In this document: one piece after another, positions 46,649 through 49,263 of the stretch
Numbering within the stretch: the stretch's first letter is position 1
How the letters are laid out: the number at the start of each line of letters is the position of its first letter
Assembly: GCA_016871275.1 (NCBI GenBank)
Contig: VFZG01000025.1
Span: 1 to 49,263, forward strand
Direction: 5' to 3'
From: Acidimicrobiia bacterium
Lineage (GTDB): Bacteria; Acidobacteriota; Vicinamibacteria; Vicinamibacterales; UBA2999
Length of the DNA: 49,263 bases
Made by a program: the position numbers and the translations under genes
Notes under the pieces: model-generated
What the model was told of the DNA's origin: nothing
What the model saw: the letters and a program-made list of their open reading frames with translations, nothing else
The model's database searches: none

Positions 46649-49263
46649 ATGGCCGACAGGGCCGCGGAACTGCGGGCAATTCTGGCAAGTGCGCGGGCGC
46701 GCTGGTCGCGCCGCGCGTTCCTGCGCGCGTGGATGCTGGGAGCGTCGACGGCCGGTGCCATGCTGCTCGTCGGCCTCCTCGCCATCTGGCTGATCGCGCA
46801 CGAGGGCATTCCGCTGGTGTTCGTGGTCGCGACCGCCGGGTTGGTCGCCGGCGTCGCCCTGTGGTTCGCGTTTCTTCCCCTCCGCCGCCAGCCGACCGAT
46901 CGCCAGGTCGCGCGTTTCATCGAAGAGCAGGCCGGCGATCTCGACGAAGTGGTCGTGACGGCCGTCGGAAAAATCGACTCCCAGGGCGACGCCGCACCGA
47001 GCCCGCTGGTCGAACTCCTCGTGGCCGACGCCGTGCGGGCGGCACGCGGTGTCGATGCACATCGCATCGTGACGCACGACAGCATGATCCGGGCGGCGAT
47101 TGGCGGGGCCGCCGGCACGCTGGTCTTCGCCGTCGCGTTCTGGTTCTTCGCGCCGTCGGCGTCGCGGGCCATTGACGTCGCCGGCTCCTACCTGCTGCCG
47201 TCGTTCTACGCCATCGATGTCACGCCAGGCTCGATCAAGGTGCGGGAAGGACAGCCGGTGACGGTGACCGCGCGCATTCCCGGCATCGACGGCGGGGTAA
47301 TACCGCAGATCGTCGTGGGCCGAGGCGACCAGGCGCGCACCGCGCGCATGTTGCCCTCCTTCGCCAACGCTCCGGAGGGCAAGCCGGGCGAATCCACCGA
47401 CACGTTTGCCATCACGTTGAACAACATCACGGTGTCGTTCCCGTATGTGGTGACCGCCGGGGCGGCACGATCGAACGAGTTCGATGTGCAGGTGATTCGG
47501 CCCGCTGCGGTGTCGCGGATCGACCTGAAGTACGACTATGCGCCGGGCCTGGGCCTCGAGTCGCACTCGGAACAAGACAGCGGCGACATTTTCGCCCCCT
47601 CCGGCACGACGGTGCAGCTCACCATCACGACCGACAAGGCGGTCGCCAACGGATGGCTGGACATGAACGACGGCCAGCGCGTCACGCTCACCGGCCACAA
47701 CCAGGTCTTCACCGCGGATCTCAGGGTCAGCAAGGACGGGTCGTATCGAGTCGCGCTGCATGACGTGGATGGCCTGCCCAATGACGGCGGCACCGAATAC
47801 TTCATCCGCATGCTCAACGATCGTCCTCCGGACGTGCGTGTCATGCGGCCGGCCGGAGACAAGCAGGTGTCGCCGCTCGAGGAAGTGGCCATTGAAGCGC
47901 GCGCCGATGACGACCACGAGTTGCGCTCGCTGGAACTGGTCGTCAAGTCCGCGGCGGGCAAGGAGCAGGTCGTTAAGATCGGTGCACCCATCCGCGGTTC
48001 GGTGGCCACCGGCCTGCACACCGTGTTCCTGGAAGATCTCAACGTCAAGCCGGGCGATGTGGTGACGTATTACGCTCGTGCGACCGACGTGGGGCGAGGC
48101 CGTCGGCCGGCCGAGTCGCGCAGCGACATCTTCTTTCTCGAAGTCAAGCCGTACGAGGAGGAGTTTGTCGCCTCCGAAAGCCAGGCCGGCGGCCTGGGCC
48201 AGCCGCAGACCGGCCTCGAGGAGCTGATCGCACAACAGAAAGACGTCATGGCGGCGACCTGGAAGCTGGATGCGCGCGCTCGGCGTGGCGGTCCCGGCGC
48301 GCAATCGCCGCAGGACGTCAAGGCCGTGGCACAGGCGCAATCGGCACTGAAGGCGAAGACCGAAGAAGTGGCGCAGCAGATGGCGGGTGCCATGGCTGCC
48401 CAGCGGCGCCGCCTGGGTCCGCAAAGCCGCGGCTTGACGCGCCCTGGAGACGATCCGCTGCCGAAGGCCGTGGATGCCATGGTTCGCGCGGCGGCCGAGC
48501 TCGATCGTTTGCGCCTCGCTCCGGCGTTGCCGCACCAGGAGCAGGCCCTTGCCGAATTGCTGAAAGCCGCCGCCGACATTCGCCGGCGCATGGTGAGGAT
48601 GCAACAGGCGCAGGGAGGTGGCGGCAACGGCAATCGGAATCAACCCGATCTGTCCACGCTGTTCGACCAGGAGTTGCGCAAGCGGCAGCAGACCAACTAC
48701 GAACAGCAGAGCACGACGACGGAAAACGCGTCGCAGAACGGGGGAGAGCAGGACCCGCTGGCGGAGATCCGCGATCTTGCCCGCCGACAGGAGAGTCTGT
48801 CGAAGCAGCAACGCGACCTGGCAAACAACCAGCAGCAGATGACGCCGGAAGAAGTGAAGCGGCAACTGGAGCGGCTGAGCAGGGATCAGGAAGAACTCCG
48901 TCGCCAGGCGGAAGAGCTCGCCAAGAACACCCAGGGCCAACGGTCTGCCGGCCACACTGGCCGGCAGAGCCGGCAAGACGGAAAGCCGGCCGGTCAGCAG
49001 GGACCTGCCGGGTCGAGCAGTCAGCAGTTGCGCGACGTCTCGGAGCAGATGCGGCAGGCGGCCGGTGACTTACGCAACCAGAATCCGCAGCAGGCGAGCG
49101 CGCGCGGTCAGAAGGCCGGCGAAGCGCTGCGCGGGATCGAGCGGCAGATGCAGGGCGCGCGGCCGGAGGAGCGGCGTCGCGCGATGGGCGACCTGCAACT
49201 CGAAGCGAGCCAGCTTGCGGATGCCGAGCGGCGGCTGGGCAATGAAGCGTCGCGCACCGCCCC
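46649..49263 (+). CDS. DUF4175-like large membrane protein, 3' end cut by the window
   Basis: The frame opens at the ATG at 46649 (MADRAAELRAILASARARWS) and stays open to the window end, about 871 codons. Two membrane helices occur at about 26-50 and 55-75 and another near 150-172. The middle is beta-rich with repeats such as VREGQPVTVTARIPG and RPPDVRVMRPAGDKQVSPLE, followed by VAIEARADDDHELRSLELVV, the hallmark of DUF4175. After residue 500 it becomes helical, Gln/Arg-rich and coiled-coil-like (QQRDLANNQQQMTPEEVKRQ). It is the usual last partner of acidobacterial MoxR/Bat operons. A longer antisense open frame on the minus strand is not a gene. Confidence 0.85.
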   Translation, partial: MADRAAELRAILASARARWSRRAFLRAWMLGASTAGAMLLVGLLAIWLIAHEGIPLVFVVATAGLVAGVALWFAFLPLRRQPTDRQVARFIEEQAGDLDEVVVTAVGKIDSQGDAAPSPLVELLVADAVRAARGVDAHRIVTHDSMIRAAIGGAAGTLVFAVAFWFFAPSASRAIDVAGSYLLPSFYAIDVTPGSIKVREGQPVTVTARIPGIDGGVIPQIVVGRGDQARTARMLPSFANAPEGKPGESTDTFAITLNNITVSFPYVVTAGAARSNEFDVQVIRPAAVSRIDLKYDYAPGLGLESHSEQDSGDIFAPSGTTVQLTITTDKAVANGWLDMNDGQRVTLTGHNQVFTADLRVSKDGSYRVALHDVDGLPNDGGTEYFIRMLNDRPPDVRVMRPAGDKQVSPLEEVAIEARADDDHELRSLELVVKSAAGKEQVVKIGAPIRGSVATGLHTVFLEDLNVKPGDVVTYYARATDVGRGRRPAESRSDIFFLEVKPYEEEFVASESQAGGLGQPQTGLEELIAQQKDVMAATWKLDARARRGGPGAQSPQDVKAVAQAQSALKAKTEEVAQQMAGAMAAQRRRLGPQSRGLTRPGDDPLPKAVDAMVRAAAELDRLRLAPALPHQEQALAELLKAAADIRRRMVRMQQAQGGGGNGNRNQPDLSTLFDQELRKRQQTNYEQQSTTTENASQNGGEQDPLAEIRDLARRQESLSKQQRDLANNQQQMTPEEVKRQLERLSRDQEELRRQAEELAKNTQGQRSAGHTGRQSRQDGKPAGQQGPAGSSSQQLRDVSEQMRQAAGDLRNQNPQQASARGQKAGEALRGIERQMQGARPEERRRAMGDLQLEASQLADAERRLGNEASRTA

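Noticed and set aside
45272-48976. A 1234-codon open frame on the minus strand
   Set aside because: It lies antisense to the BatA-like and DUF4175 genes. Its product is Arg/His/Leu-rich without domains, while the plus strand shows clear families. Long antisense frames are expected in GC-rich coding DNA.
1-49263. tRNA, rRNA, CRISPR or riboswitch elements
   Set aside because: I looked for T-loop words, spaced direct repeats and conserved riboswitch cores and found none that hold up. A covariance-model scan would be decisive.

Overview
The window is about 49 kb of GC-rich bacterial chromosome. The protein set points to an Acidobacteriota genome, most likely class Vicinamibacteria. The signs are a VWA protein of the acidobacterial type, a TonB receptor with an N-terminal carboxypeptidase-regulatory domain, secreted haem plus copper-monooxygenase-like proteins, a DUF4126 protein, and a MoxR/DUF58/BatA/DUF4175 operon. 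This placement is inference from gene families; no rRNA gene is present. I saw no tRNA, rRNA, CRISPR array or intact mobile element.

The left part (1-17 kb) looks accessory. It holds a frameshifted gene fragment at the edge and a three-gene envelope operon on the minus strand (beta-barrel, MMPL/RND permease, LolA-like lipoprotein carrier). That operon has a strong promoter with a Rex/CRP-like palindrome in its spacer. Next come two decayed fragments (DUF1801 and an IS3 transposase tail) and a pair of divergent secreted proteins that join a c-type haem motif to a full set of PHM-type copper ligands. After these are a beta-helix protein, a large TonB-dependent receptor and a Tat-exported PhoD-like phosphatase.

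The middle part (17-33 kb) looks like core genome. It includes a methyltransferase, CarD with a basic Ala/Lys tail, PlsC, DUF4126, the VWA protein, an Ig-like secreted protein, an OPT-family transporter and the overlapping run rex-moaC-dehydrogenase. Then follow signal peptidase I, a LytS/LytTR two-component pair, a lone nuoI, a homocysteine methyltransferase/MTHFR fusion and a PmtA-like methyltransferase.

The right part (33-49 kb) holds a thioesterase, a zinc-ribbon protein and a possible lipid-modifying cluster: ICMT-like methyltransferase, ketosynthase, geranylgeranyl-reductase-like flavoprotein, second ICMT and a PIG-V-like mannosyltransferase. It ends in a long operon of TPR/peptidase-MA, DUF4159, MoxR, DUF58, BatA-like and DUF4175 proteins, the last cut by the window end.

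Two patterns run through the window. Many transcription-unit heads have a TAnnnT -10-like hexamer only 5-12 bases before the start codon and no Shine-Dalgarno, which suggests leaderless transcripts. Many junctions also carry short inverted or tandem repeats, some of which supply stop or start codons.
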